DNA of 47,290 bases from GCA-2733415 sp964608925 (GCA_964608925.1 CAZSQD010000002.1:1-47290); one strand, 5' to 3'; shown: positions 16,396-24,524, numbered from the stretch's first letter. The notes: a model not told the origin generated them from the letters alone. Program-made: numbers and translations.

Positions 16396-18423
16396 TTATT
16401 TAATCTGCTCAGTTTCAGTCACTAACATTTTATTCTCGTCCGTTAGTGCTAAATTGATAAACGCATTCATTTCTTCGGTTTTTACTTGTCCGCTTTTCAC
16501 TAAAACTTGTAAAGCCAATGCCACTGCAATACGGTTTCCTACTTTTTTAGCAGGTGTATCAAATAACTCCGCAATTTCAGTATAGGTTACCTCTTCTGCA
16601 AAGGTTAAAATCTTCGCTTTTGCTTTATCGTATTTACCGCCTGATAAGTTTCCTAATTTTTTCCCTAACTTTTTAATTTCATTAAGTGGATTTTTTTCTG
16701 ATTGTTGCGCTTGTACTTGCTGAACTTTAGGTTTATTATCTTGTTTTGGCTTCTGTTTTGCCCATGAATCTTTTAAGCCAACCGTTTTATTAAACACCAA
16801 TTTATCCGCAGTGCTTGCATCATCTATATTAAAATAACCCAAACGTTGAAACTGAAACTGTGCACCAATTTTAGCCTCTTTTAAATACGGCTCTACAAAA
16901 GCATTTTTAATAATATGTAATGAGTTTGGGTTAATAAACTCCATAAAATCAGTATCAGAATGGCTATCTGGTGCTTCATCTAAAAACAACCTGTCATATA
17001 CACGTACTTCTGCCTGTACAGCATGTTTTATAGACACCCAGTGCAAAGTTCCTTTTACATGACGCTTACTAGCTTCTGTACCTGTGCCAGAACGCGAATC
17101 TAAATCGGCAGTACATTGTACTTCAATTATGTTTCCATTTGCATCTTTAGTGCAAGAATCAGCCTTAATAATATATCCGTTTTTTAAGCGGACTTCCTTT
17201 CCTAATTTTAAACGAAAAAATTTATTACTTGCTACTTCTTTAAAATCCTCCTTTTCAATATAAATTGCTCTTGAAAACGGTACTTTATGCGTTCCTGAAT
17301 TTTCATCTTCTGGGTTTTTATCAGCTGTAAAATACTCTTCTTTGTCTTCTGGATAATTGGTAATTATTACTTTTAACGGGTTAATTACTGCCATAACACG
17401 TTCCGCAGTTTTGTTTAAATCTTCACGTACACAAAACTCTAATAAGGAAACATCGGTTACACTATCTCGTTTTGAGATACCAGAAACTTCACTAAATTTT
17501 CTAATTGCCGCTGCGGTATAACCTCTACGTCTTAAACCAGAAATAGTAGGCATACGCGGGTCATCCCAACCGTTAACTACATTGGCTTCTACTAATTTTA
17601 GCAACTTACGTTTACTCATAATAGTATAACTCAAATTACGGCGTGCAAACTCGCGTTGTTTGGGTCTGATGTTTTTATCATAAATCTGATCTAAAAACCA
17701 GTTGTATAATTCGCGGTGTGGTTTAAACTCTAAAGTACAAATGGAGTGCGAAATTTCTTCTATATAATCACTCTCACCGTGTGCCCAATCATACATTGGA
17801 TAAATACACCAATCAGTACCAGTACGGTGATGTTCCTTTTTTAATACTCTGTAAATAATGGGATCACGCATCAACATATTGGTAGATTCCATATCAATTT
17901 TAGCACGTAAAATAGAGCTTCCTTCTTCTAATTCCCCATTTTTCATTTGCTCAAATAGTGCTAAATTTTCTGCAACAGTTTGATTTCTATGCGGACTATT
18001 AACACCCACCGTAGTTGGGGTTCCTTTTTGTTCACGCATTGCTTCAGATGATTGACTGTCAACATACGCTTTTCCGTTTTTAATTAATACAATTGCCCAG
18101 TTATATAATTGCTGAAAATAATCAGATGAGTAACACTCGTTAGCCCATTTAAAACCCAACCAGCTGATGTCTTTTTTTATTGCATCAACATATTCTTGCT
18201 CTTCTTTTACAGGGTTGGTATCGTCAAAACGAAGGTTTACAGGCGCGTTATAATCAGCTCCTAAACCAAAATTTAAACAAATTGCAGCAGCGTGCCCAAT
18301 GTGTAAATACCCATTAGGTTCTGGAGGAAACCTAAAATGTAGCTTCTCTTTTGCTAATCCGTTTTTTAAATCTTCTTCTATAATTTGCTCAATAAAGTTG
18401 AGTGATTTTGTTTCTGTTGACAT
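16396..18423 (-). CDS. glnS: glutaminyl-tRNA synthetase with C-terminal extension
   Basis: A 675-residue class I aminoacyl-tRNA synthetase. HIGH-type motif HIGH is at residues 41-44 (PPEPNGYLHIGHAA) and the KMSKS-type motif is MSKRK near residue 270. The anticodon-binding beta barrels follow, to about residue 555. GlnRS is usually about 555 residues. Here a further 110-120 residues follow a Gln/Lys-rich linker (KQKPKQDNKPKVQQVQAQQ). Similar extended flavobacterial proteins are annotated as YqeY-domain fusions, but I could not confirm that fold. The extension contains a helical EVTYTEIAELF..PAKKVGNRIA segment. The presence of GlnRS means Gln-tRNA is made directly. Confidence 0.93.
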   Translation of the reverse strand: MSTETKSLNFIEQIIEEDLKNGLAKEKLHFRFPPEPNGYLHIGHAAAICLNFGLGADYNAPVNLRFDDTNPVKEEQEYVDAIKKDISWLGFKWANECYSSDYFQQLYNWAIVLIKNGKAYVDSQSSEAMREQKGTPTTVGVNSPHRNQTVAENLALFEQMKNGELEEGSSILRAKIDMESTNMLMRDPIIYRVLKKEHHRTGTDWCIYPMYDWAHGESDYIEEISHSICTLEFKPHRELYNWFLDQIYDKNIRPKQREFARRNLSYTIMSKRKLLKLVEANVVNGWDDPRMPTISGLRRRGYTAAAIRKFSEVSGISKRDSVTDVSLLEFCVREDLNKTAERVMAVINPLKVIITNYPEDKEEYFTADKNPEDENSGTHKVPFSRAIYIEKEDFKEVASNKFFRLKLGKEVRLKNGYIIKADSCTKDANGNIIEVQCTADLDSRSGTGTEASKRHVKGTLHWVSIKHAVQAEVRVYDRLFLDEAPDSHSDTDFMEFINPNSLHIIKNAFVEPYLKEAKIGAQFQFQRLGYFNIDDASTADKLVFNKTVGLKDSWAKQKPKQDNKPKVQQVQAQQSEKNPLNEIKKLGKKLGNLSGGKYDKAKAKILTFAEEVTYTEIAELFDTPAKKVGNRIAVALALQVLVKSGQVKTEEMNAFINLALTDENKMLVTETEQIK

Positions 18424-18442
18424 TCTTAAAAAATTTGAATTA

Positions 18443-18450
18443 CAAAAATA
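18443..18450 (-). promoter_or_regulatory. -7 promoter element for glnS
   Basis: The minus strand reads TATTTTTG (TAnnTTTG), about 20 bp ahead of the glnS ATG at 18423. It is back to back with the folB element at 18464-18471. Confidence 0.45.
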
Positions 18451-18463
18451 CCTAAAAGCATTA

Positions 18464-18471
18464 TATTTTTG
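18464..18471 (+). promoter_or_regulatory. -7 promoter element for folB
   Basis: TATTTTTG on the plus strand, 28 bp ahead of the folB ATG at 18500. It is divergent from the glnS element. Confidence 0.45.
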
Positions 18472-18499
18472 GTAATTTTACGATAAAGAATAAAAGAGT

Positions 18500-18856
18500 A
18501 TGGGAATTATAAAGGTTGAAAACATAAAAATATATGCTTTTCATGGTTGTTTAGCAGAAGAAGGACGTATTGGAAGCGAGTATAGTGTAGATGTTTTAGT
18601 GAGGGCAGACTTACAAAAATCGGCAAAAACGGATGATTTAAATGATACGGTAGATTATGTGTTAATTAATAAAATTGTAGCTGAAGAGATGTCCATACGA
18701 GCACAATTATTAGAGCGTGTGGCACAACGTATTGTAGATAGTATCTTCAAAAACAGCAGTTTAGTACGTTATGTGGAGGTTGCTGTTTCAAAATTAAATC
18801 CTCCAATTGGTGGCGATGTTGAAAAAGTAACGATTCTTTTAAGCGAAGAGCGCTAA
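18500..18856 (+). CDS. folB: dihydroneopterin aldolase
   Basis: A 118-residue FolB, which converts 7,8-dihydroneopterin to 6-hydroxymethyl-dihydropterin plus glycolaldehyde in folate synthesis. Family features are the IKVENIKIYAFHGCLAEEGRIGSEYSVDV start (the Tyr/His-Gly-x-x-x-x-E substrate pocket), TVDYVLINKIV, LLERVAQRIVDSIF and the C-terminal VEVAVSKLNPPIGG. The length and octamer-type beta pattern are normal. It is a single gene ahead of tRNA-Cys. Confidence 0.95.
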   Translation: MGIIKVENIKIYAFHGCLAEEGRIGSEYSVDVLVRADLQKSAKTDDLNDTVDYVLINKIVAEEMSIRAQLLERVAQRIVDSIFKNSSLVRYVEVAVSKLNPPIGGDVEKVTILLSEER

Positions 18857-18873
18857 TAATTAAAAACATTTAT

Positions 18874-18881
18874 TATATTTG
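18874..18881 (+). promoter_or_regulatory. -7 promoter element for tRNA-Cys
   Basis: TATATTTG, an exact TAnnTTTG match, 12 bp upstream of the first base of the tRNA. Confidence 0.55.
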
Positions 18882-18893
18882 CCGTCATAATTA

Positions 18894-18964
18894 GGTGTCG
18901 TGGCCGAGTGGCTAGGCAGTGGTCTGCAACACCATCTACAGCGGTTCGAATCCGCTCGACACCT
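18894..18964 (+). tRNA. tRNA-Cys (anticodon GCA)
   Basis: A 71-base cloverleaf. The acceptor stem is GGTGTCG / CGACACC with discriminator T (U73, the Cys identity base). The D arm includes GGCCGAGTGGCTAGGC, the anticodon loop is CTGCAAC with anticodon GCA, and the T arm is AGCGGTTCGAATCCGCT. No CCA is encoded. The accessory DUF3800 cassette begins shortly after its 3' end. Confidence 0.97.
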
Positions 18965-19156
18965 CTTAAAACCCTCAAAGCATCAATGTTTACGAGGGTT
19001 TTTCATTTTTTGGTGTTGAAAAAGGGAAAGTTAGACATTTAATTAGTTCTCGCTTTTAGTTTACACATAATAGAGTAGGATAAATTTTGGTAGTAATTTT
19101 TGTAATTGAGTGGTTTAAAAAGTAGAGAGTACATAAAAAGCAATAAGAAGATATTT

Positions 19157-19837
19157 ATGAATAAAACATTTAACATCTATTGTGATGAGAGTACGCACAT
19201 AGAAAATGACGGACAACCATATATGATTTTATCATATATAAGTACCCCATATCATTTACTAAAAATGCATAATAAAAATATTAGGGAAATGAAATTACAG
19301 CATTTTTATCGAGGGGAAATGAAATGGAGCACCATTTCTAAATCTCAATACCCTTTTTATAATGAGATAATAGATTATTTTTTTAGCAATGATTTAAATT
19401 TTAGAGCTATTATTATTGATAAGTCTGAATTAAATCATAAAGCTAATAATCAAGATCACAATATCTTTTATGATAAAATGTATTATCAATTATTAAACAA
19501 GAAAATATACCCCGAAAATAATTACAACATATATATTGATATAAAAGACACTCACTCTTATTTAAAAGCAAGAAGTTTAAAAAAATACTTGGAAAGAGAT
19601 TATAGTAATATTAGAAACTTACAAATAATAAAATCCTATGAAAGTGAATTAATGCAACTTACTGATGTTTTGATGGGAGCTATTAATTATAAACTTAGGG
19701 GATTAAATAAGGTTACTGCTAAGAATAATGTTATAGAAAAAATAGAAAGAATTTGCGGCAAACCATTAACTCAAAGAACTGCTAAGACAGAAAAAAAGTT
19801 TAATTTGTTTTTTATAGATTTAAAAAATGGCAATTAA
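19157..19837 (+). CDS. DUF3800 family protein (RNase H-fold-like putative nuclease)
   Basis: A 226-residue protein from the ATG at 19157; a TTG 51 bp upstream is a weaker alternative start. The DUF3800 family signature is present. An N-terminal YCDEST holds the first acidic pair, and a YRGEMKWS segment follows at about 55. Later come an acidic strand YIDIKDTHS (about 125-133) and the helix SELMQLTDVLMGAINYKLRG (about 172-191). The acidic residues fit an RNase H-like metal-binding site. DUF3800 genes are often found in defence or mobile regions, but their function is not settled. It overlaps the next gene by 11 bp, so the two are translationally linked. Confidence 0.85.
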   Translation: MNKTFNIYCDESTHIENDGQPYMILSYISTPYHLLKMHNKNIREMKLQHFYRGEMKWSTISKSQYPFYNEIIDYFFSNDLNFRAIIIDKSELNHKANNQDHNIFYDKMYYQLLNKKIYPENNYNIYIDIKDTHSYLKARSLKKYLERDYSNIRNLQIIKSYESELMQLTDVLMGAINYKLRGLNKVTAKNNVIEKIERICGKPLTQRTAKTEKKFNLFFIDLKNGN

Positions 19838-20366
19838 TATTATAAAAAGATATAGTGACTTTTTAGAGCTTAACCACTATTCATCCTCTCAAAAAACAGC
19901 ATCTTTAAAAACTATATTTGATAGAGATATAGGAGACAACGTAAATTTTAAGTTTAAAAATAAAATAATCAGACCTCTAAAAAAAGAAGATGTTATTGAT
20001 GTGGAATCCTTGTTTAAACATTTAACACATAGAACTGACAGAACAAAAGATAAAAAAGGTAAAGTAATTATATCGAGAAGCATATTTGACGTTGAAAGGT
20101 CTAAAAGATTACATTGGATTTCACCTCATTTAAAAGGAAAAATAACTGATGAAGTAAAGATATTTAGCAGTAATAATAGGATAAGAGGTAAGAATGTCAT
20201 ACGAACCTATATTTATAATGTTACTCAAGATTATGTGATTATTTTACAACCACAAAGAAGCAAATTAGATTATTACTTTATTACTGCATATTACCTTGAA
20301 AAAAAATATGGAGGGCCTAAAATGATAAATAATAAGTATAAAAACAAATTAGAGGAAGTTCATTAA
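19827..20366 (+). CDS. unrecognised 179-residue protein, possible toxin-type nuclease C-terminus
   Basis: I cannot name a family. The protein is basic, with no signal peptide or membrane segment. Residues about 40-85 are charged. From about 88 there is RSKRLHWISPHLKGKI, then VIRTYIYNVTQDYVIILQPQ, then LDYYFITAYYLEKKYGGPK. This order (LHWI.P.L, strand, VI.L, DYYF.TAYYL) is like small phage- or polymorphic-toxin RNase domains of the barnase/ColE5/RelE-like (PBECR) group as I remember them. The match is only by eye. Its ATG lies inside the end of the DUF3800 gene, showing that they form a functional pair. Confidence 0.7.
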   Translation: MAINIIKRYSDFLELNHYSSSQKTASLKTIFDRDIGDNVNFKFKNKIIRPLKKEDVIDVESLFKHLTHRTDRTKDKKGKVIISRSIFDVERSKRLHWISPHLKGKITDEVKIFSSNNRIRGKNVIRTYIYNVTQDYVIILQPQRSKLDYYFITAYYLEKKYGGPKMINNKYKNKLEEVH

Positions 20367-20370
20367 ACCG

Positions 20371-20406
20371 CAAAGTCCGGTACACATCTGGGCGTATCGG
20401 ACTTTG
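20371..20406 (+). terminator. hairpin after the DUF3800 cassette
   Basis: A 13-bp stem with one G-T pair (CAAAGTCCGGTAC / GTATCGGACTTTG) around a 10-base loop, 5 bp after the stop at 20366. It has a weak T tail (TAATTC), so termination is likely but may be partial. Confidence 0.6.
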
Positions 20407-20697
20407 TAATTCAATTCTCCTAATATGGTAGAATGAACAATGCAAATATCGTTTTTATTTAAGTTAAAACAAAGTTTTTTGTTGAAAACCTCTTAATATT
20501 TAAATACTTGACAACAATAATGCCAACAAGGAAAATGAGGTGTTTTTATTAGTTTACTCCTAAAACCAGTAACTGATTTTTGACTTGTCTTTTTATACTT
20601 ACTTAAAATTTTGAATCTCGAATAGCGATTATTTTCATAACTAGATGATTCGAAATTTTTTATTTAATTGGATAAAATTAAATAGTACGCTCTTTTG
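20407..20697. other. 291-bp gene-free stretch after the DUF3800 cassette
   Basis: With the cassette terminator, the gene-free interval is 331 bp. I see no coding frame, tRNA fragment or repeat of the tRNA-Cys 3' end in it. The sequence is AT-rich, with short inverted words around TTTCGAATC/GATTCGAAA near 20613-20660. It includes the 3' side of the leftward lysE-like gene. Confidence 0.4.
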
Positions 20698-21375
20698 TTA
20701 TTCAGAAATTTTTTGCTCTATTCTGTCTTGAATTTGTTCCATTTTACTGGGGAATAAACGCTGTATAATTAATAGCAACCCTATTCCTAAAATAATTAAA
20801 CTGATTATTTTTTTCATTTTAAATATAAATCTTGGCGTTAATTTGTGTTTTACCTTTTTTGCAGCTACTATTTTTAAGATATCTACGGTAAAATAGGTAA
20901 GGAGTACCGTGGTAATAAAAAAGACCACACCCTCTTCATTTTGTGTTAGGGATTTTGCGAAAATTAAAGCGGCAATCCAGCCTCCTAAAACGCCAATATT
21001 AATAAAATTAAGTAAAAACCCTTTAAAAAATAGTGCTGTATAGTTTTTTTTAATTTCAATACTGTGGTGCTCTCTAAAAATTTCTCTAAAAGATTTTGAA
21101 GTTTTAATATAGGAAATTAACCCATAAACGGTTAATACGACTCCTCCAAAAACCAACAAATTAGGGTCATCTTTTACCTTATCTAAAATGGTAGTAGTAC
21201 TATAATAGGCAATAAGAATAAAAATGATATCTACCAATATTACCCCTAAATCAAAAGTTAAGGCAGCACGAAATCCTTTTGTGATACTGGTTTCTAATAA
21301 CACAAAAAAAACGGGACCAATAGTAAGTGCCAAAATGATACCAATAGGTATGGCTTTTAAAACATCTGTTGTCAT
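20698..21375 (-). CDS. LysE-family translocator
   Basis: A 225-residue inner-membrane protein with about six hydrophobic segments. The N-terminal PIGIILALTIGPVFFVLLETSITKGFRAAL is the LysE/RhtB family signature. Later segments include TFDLGVILVDIIFILIAYY and FLLNFINIGVLGGWIAALIF. Members export amino acids or related small molecules, but the substrate here is unknown. A TATTTTTG element at 21380-21387 sits only 4 bp from the ATG, suggesting a leaderless mRNA. The last 25 residues are a charged tail. Confidence 0.87.
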   Translation of the reverse strand: MTTDVLKAIPIGIILALTIGPVFFVLLETSITKGFRAALTFDLGVILVDIIFILIAYYSTTTILDKVKDDPNLLVFGGVVLTVYGLISYIKTSKSFREIFREHHSIEIKKNYTALFFKGFLLNFINIGVLGGWIAALIFAKSLTQNEEGVVFFITTVLLTYFTVDILKIVAAKKVKHKLTPRFIFKMKKIISLIILGIGLLLIIQRLFPSKMEQIQDRIEQKISE

Positions 21376-21379
21376 ACTT

Positions 21380-21387
21380 CAAAAATA
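21380..21387 (-). promoter_or_regulatory. -7 promoter element for the LysE-like gene
   Basis: The minus strand reads TATTTTTG, ending 4 bases before the ATG at 21375. The expected transcript start would be at or within a base or two of the start codon. Confidence 0.5.
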
Positions 21388-21412
21388 CAACTATTAAATT
21401 ACTGTAAAAATA

Positions 21413-21447
21413 AAAAAGACCTGTAAAATAAATTTACAAGTCTTTTT
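21413..21447 (-). terminator. terminator of metK
   Basis: On the minus strand AAAAAGACTTGTAAA pairs with TTTACAGGTCTTTTT (15 bp with one G-T pair) around TTTAT, followed by T residues. It lies 18 bp after the metK stop. Confidence 0.85.
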
Positions 21448-21465
21448 ATGTGTTTATGAATATTT

Positions 21466-22737
21466 TTATAAACTAAACGCTTCTTTAATTTGGTTTACAT
21501 AATCTAATTTTTCCCAAGTAAATAACTCAACTTCTATTGTTTTTGGGTTTCCGTTAGGTAAATTAAACGTTTTTGTAACTACTTCATTTTTACGTCCCAT
21601 GTGTCCGTAAGCAGCAGTTTCACTATATATTGGATTACGTAATTTTAGGCGTTGCTCAATAAAATATGGGCGCATATCAAATAGTTTTTCTACTATTTTA
21701 CTAATTTCTCCATCTGTTAATTTCACTTTTGCGGTGCTGTAAGTTTCTACGTTAATACTTGTAGGTTTTGCAACACCAATAGCATATGATACTTGTACTA
21801 AAACTTCATCACACAAACCTGCAGCTACTAAATTTTTAGCAATATGACGTGTTGCATACGCTCCAGAACGGTCTACTTTACTTGGGTCTTTACCAGAAAA
21901 AGCACCACCACCATGAGCTCCTTTACCGCCGTAAGTATCTACAATAATTTTACGTCCTGTTAAACCGGTATCTCCATGAGGTCCACCAATTACAAAGGTT
22001 CCTGTTGGGTTAATGTGATAGGTAATTTTATCATTAAATAAAACTTGTACTTTTTTTGGTAACTGTGCAACTACACGTGGTATTAAAATAGAAACTAAAT
22101 CAGCCTTTATTTTAGCCAACATTTCATCATCTGCTTGTTTTTTATCCCCTTTTATAAAATCATCATGTTGGGTAGAAATTACAATAGTGTCAATACGTTG
22201 CGGTGTATTATCATCACTATATTCAATAGTTACTTGACTTTTAGCATCTGGGCGCAAATATTTAATTTCGTTATTTTCACGCCTTAGTACGGCTAATTCT
22301 TTTAAAATCAAATGACTTAAATCTAACGCTAACGGCATATAATTATCCGTTTCATTGGTAGCATAGCCAAACATCATCCCTTGGTCACCAGCGCCTTGAT
22401 TTTCTTTGTCAGCACGTTCTACACCTTGATTAATGTCTTCAGATTGTTCATGAATTGCTGAGAAAACTCCGCAAGAATTACCATCAAACATATATTCGCT
22501 TTTGGTGTAACCAATTTTATTAATTACATCACGTGCAATTTTTTGTACATCTAAATAAGTGGTTGATTTTACTTCTCCTGCTAGTACTACTTGCCCCGTT
22601 GTTACTAAAGTTTCACAAGCTACTTTCGCATCTTTATCAAATGCTAAAAAATTATCAATTAATGCATCACTAATTTGATCTGCTACTTTGTCTGGGTGTC
22701 CTTCAGAAACACTTTCTGATGTAAATAAATATGCCAT
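21466..22737 (-). CDS. metK: S-adenosylmethionine synthetase
   Basis: A 423-residue MetK making S-adenosylmethionine from methionine and ATP in the cytosol. Signatures are SEGHPDKVADQISDALID (ATP site, about 10-27), GAGDQGMMFGYA (about 117-128), the P-loop-like GGGAFSGKDPSKVDRSGAY (about 277-295) and RPYFIEQRLKLRNPIY. The length, with the C-terminal EVELFTWEK, is the Bacteroidota form. The leader contains a candidate SAM-binding aptamer (22813-22869, minus strand) behind a TAGTTTTG promoter element, which points to feedback control by the product. Confidence 0.97.
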   Translation of the reverse strand: MAYLFTSESVSEGHPDKVADQISDALIDNFLAFDKDAKVACETLVTTGQVVLAGEVKSTTYLDVQKIARDVINKIGYTKSEYMFDGNSCGVFSAIHEQSEDINQGVERADKENQGAGDQGMMFGYATNETDNYMPLALDLSHLILKELAVLRRENNEIKYLRPDAKSQVTIEYSDDNTPQRIDTIVISTQHDDFIKGDKKQADDEMLAKIKADLVSILIPRVVAQLPKKVQVLFNDKITYHINPTGTFVIGGPHGDTGLTGRKIIVDTYGGKGAHGGGAFSGKDPSKVDRSGAYATRHIAKNLVAAGLCDEVLVQVSYAIGVAKPTSINVETYSTAKVKLTDGEISKIVEKLFDMRPYFIEQRLKLRNPIYSETAAYGHMGRKNEVVTKTFNLPNGNPKTIEVELFTWEKLDYVNQIKEAFSL

Positions 22738-22812
22738 TTCTATATGTTTTATAACGAATAAATTTGACGTAAAAGGCTAAGGGAGTTGTTGCGCTGAAAA
22801 ATATTTTTCAGG

Positions 22813-22869
22813 AAAGAACTGGGTTTAGCATTTTTTAATGAGGTTACAATCAGTCAAATCCGTCCTCGT
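22813..22869 (-). promoter_or_regulatory. candidate SAM-II-type (SAM-II/SAM-V superfamily) riboswitch upstream of metK
   Basis: The RNA (minus strand) reads GAGGACGGATTTGACTGATT, GTAACCTC, ATTAAAAAATGCTAAACCCAG. P1 can form between GAGG (22864-22867) and CCTC (22840-22843). A pseudoknot P2 can form between GACTG (22851-22855) and CAGTT (22817-22821). The loop words GATTTGACTGATTGTAA and AAAnATGCTAAA match the SAM-II core as I remember it (GAUUUnnCCGnAUUGCAA, then UAAAnnnAGCUAAA). It lies between a promoter element and metK. Class assignment is by eye; SAM-V has a related core. Confidence 0.75.
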
Positions 22870-22884
22870 AATTATTTTCAATTG

Positions 22885-22892
22885 CAAAACTA
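22885..22892 (-). promoter_or_regulatory. -7 promoter element for metK
   Basis: The minus strand reads TAGTTTTG (TAnnTTTG), about 18 bp ahead of the riboswitch P1 stem. A transcript starting near 22879 would carry the full aptamer in its leader, about 140 bases ahead of the ATG at 22737. Confidence 0.5.
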
Positions 22893-23020
22893 CATATTTA
22901 TAGTGTAAAATTTACTAATTTTTTCATTAAAAAGGATGAGAAGTGTAAAAAATGATAAAAATCAGCTTAAAAGACAATTAAAATTTAGATTTTTGCACCA
23001 TTGAATTTAATTAAGAAACT

Positions 23021-24076
23021 ATGATTACAACAGATATTTTAATAATTGGAGCAGGACCAACAGGGTTATTTACTGTTTTTGAAGCGGGCTTGTTAAAGCT
23101 AAAATGTCACTTGATAGATGCATTACCACAAGTTGGTGGGCAATGTTCGGAAATCTACCCGAAGAAACCTATTTATGATATTCCTGCTTATCCAGAAATT
23201 TTAGCAGGAGATTTATCTGATAAATTAATGGAACAAATCAAATCTTTTGAGCCAACATTTACATTAGGAGAACGAGCAGATACAATTGAAAAATTAGATG
23301 ATGGTACGTTTATTGTAACTACAAATAAAGGAACAAAACATAAAGCACCAGTAGTTGCAATTGCTGGTGGATTAGGTTCTTTTGAGCCTAGAAAACCACC
23401 CATTGAAGGGATTGCAAATTATGAAGATAAAGGGGTTGCGTATATGATTAAAGACCCAGAGGTGTACCGTGATAAAAAAGTGGTTATTGCTGGTGGAGGT
23501 GATAGTGCATTAGATTGGTCAATATTTTTAACGAATATTGCAAAAGAAGTAACATTGGTACATAGGCGTAATGAATTTAGAGGCGCATTAGATTCCGTAG
23601 ATAAAGTACAAGAATTAAAAGATGCGGGGAAAATAAAATTAATAACTCCTGCAGAAATTACAGGAATTGTTGGTGAAAATAAAGTAGAAGGAGTTATAAT
23701 TGCTAAAAAAGGAGAAGAGCCATACACGTTAGCTTGTGATAGTTTTATACCTTTATTTGGTTTATCTCCAAAATTAGGACCCATTGGAAATTGGGGATTA
23801 GAAATTGAAAAAAATGCTATTGTAGTTAACAATGCGCTAGACTATCAAACTAATATTGAAGGTATTTATGCCATTGGAGATGTAAATACATACCCAGGTA
23901 AATTAAAATTAATTTTATGTGGTTTTCATGAAGCTACGTTAATGTGTCAAAGCGCATACAAGCGTATCAACCCTGGTAAAAAGTATGTTATGAAATATAC
24001 TACTGTTGGTGGTGTTCAAGGTTTTGATGGCACTAAAAAAGAAGCGCCTAAAGCCGTAATAAAAGCGATAAATTAG
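23021..24076 (+). CDS. ferredoxin--NADP+ reductase, thioredoxin-reductase-like type
   Basis: A 351-residue FAD/NAD(P)-binding oxidoreductase of the TrxR-like FNR class (YumC type). The FAD motif is IIGAGPTGLF (about 8-17) and the NAD(P) motif VVIAGGGDSALDW (about 156-168). The C-terminal FAD segment is GIYAIGDVNTYPGK. The CxxC redox pair of thioredoxin reductases is absent in the NADP domain (GGGDSALDWSIF), as expected for an FNR. It exchanges electrons between NADPH and ferredoxin. The [2Fe-2S] ferredoxin gene 79 bp downstream is its likely partner. Confidence 0.93.
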   Translation: MITTDILIIGAGPTGLFTVFEAGLLKLKCHLIDALPQVGGQCSEIYPKKPIYDIPAYPEILAGDLSDKLMEQIKSFEPTFTLGERADTIEKLDDGTFIVTTNKGTKHKAPVVAIAGGLGSFEPRKPPIEGIANYEDKGVAYMIKDPEVYRDKKVVIAGGGDSALDWSIFLTNIAKEVTLVHRRNEFRGALDSVDKVQELKDAGKIKLITPAEITGIVGENKVEGVIIAKKGEEPYTLACDSFIPLFGLSPKLGPIGNWGLEIEKNAIVVNNALDYQTNIEGIYAIGDVNTYPGKLKLILCGFHEATLMCQSAYKRINPGKKYVMKYTTVGGVQGFDGTKKEAPKAVIKAIN

Positions 24077-24154
24077 ATCAATAATCAACACTGAGTTTTG
24101 AGCGAAACCTTACTATAATTAACCCTTTGGGCTATCGCCCCGCGATATTAAAAA

Positions 24155-24499
24155 ATGAATATGGAAAATAAAGACGTAACGTTAAACATAACCGACAGAG
24201 AAGGTGTTTTACACACTATAGATGCACCTACTGATATGGCAATGAATATTATGGAAGTGGTGCGTGCTTATGAGTTAGCTCCAGAAGGCACAATAGGTAT
24301 TTGTGGTGGTATGGCAATGTGTGCCTCTTGTCAATGTTATGTAACTTCTGATCATGAATTACCTGAAAAGGGAGATGCAGAAGAAGCGATGTTAGCAGAA
24401 GCTTTTAATGTAGAAGACAACTCTCGTTTAGGTTGCCAAATAGCCATTACTCCAGCGCTTGAAGGATTAGCTATAACTTTAGCTCCAGAAGAGTTATAA
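24155..24499 (+). CDS. [2Fe-2S] ferredoxin, adrenodoxin type
   Basis: A 114-residue ferredoxin. The cluster cysteines are C-x5-C-x2-C in GICGGMAMCASCQCYV (about 50-60) and a fourth in RLGCQIAITPAL near residue 97. The motif EVVRAYELAPEGTIGICGG is typical of the vertebrate/adrenodoxin-like group. It probably receives electrons from the adjacent reductase. The start may be ATG 24155 (MNMENK) or the ATG two codons later. It ends just before a strong terminator. Confidence 0.93.
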   Translation: MNMENKDVTLNITDREGVLHTIDAPTDMAMNIMEVVRAYELAPEGTIGICGGMAMCASCQCYVTSDHELPEKGDAEEAMLAEAFNVEDNSRLGCQIAITPALEGLAITLAPEEL

Positions 24500-24524
24500 A
24501 GTCAAGTTTAAAACATATAATTAT

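Noticed and set aside
18940..20700. Attachment-site duplication of the tRNA-Cys 3' end past the DUF3800 cassette
   Set aside because: I searched by eye for the T-arm/acceptor text (TCGAATCCGCTCGACACC) downstream and found none in the window. No integrase is present.
22794..22811. Palindrome CTGAAAAATATTTTTCAG as a metK attenuator terminator
   Set aside because: On the minus strand it is not followed by a T run, so it is not a convincing terminator. It is kept only as a possible part of the riboswitch platform.
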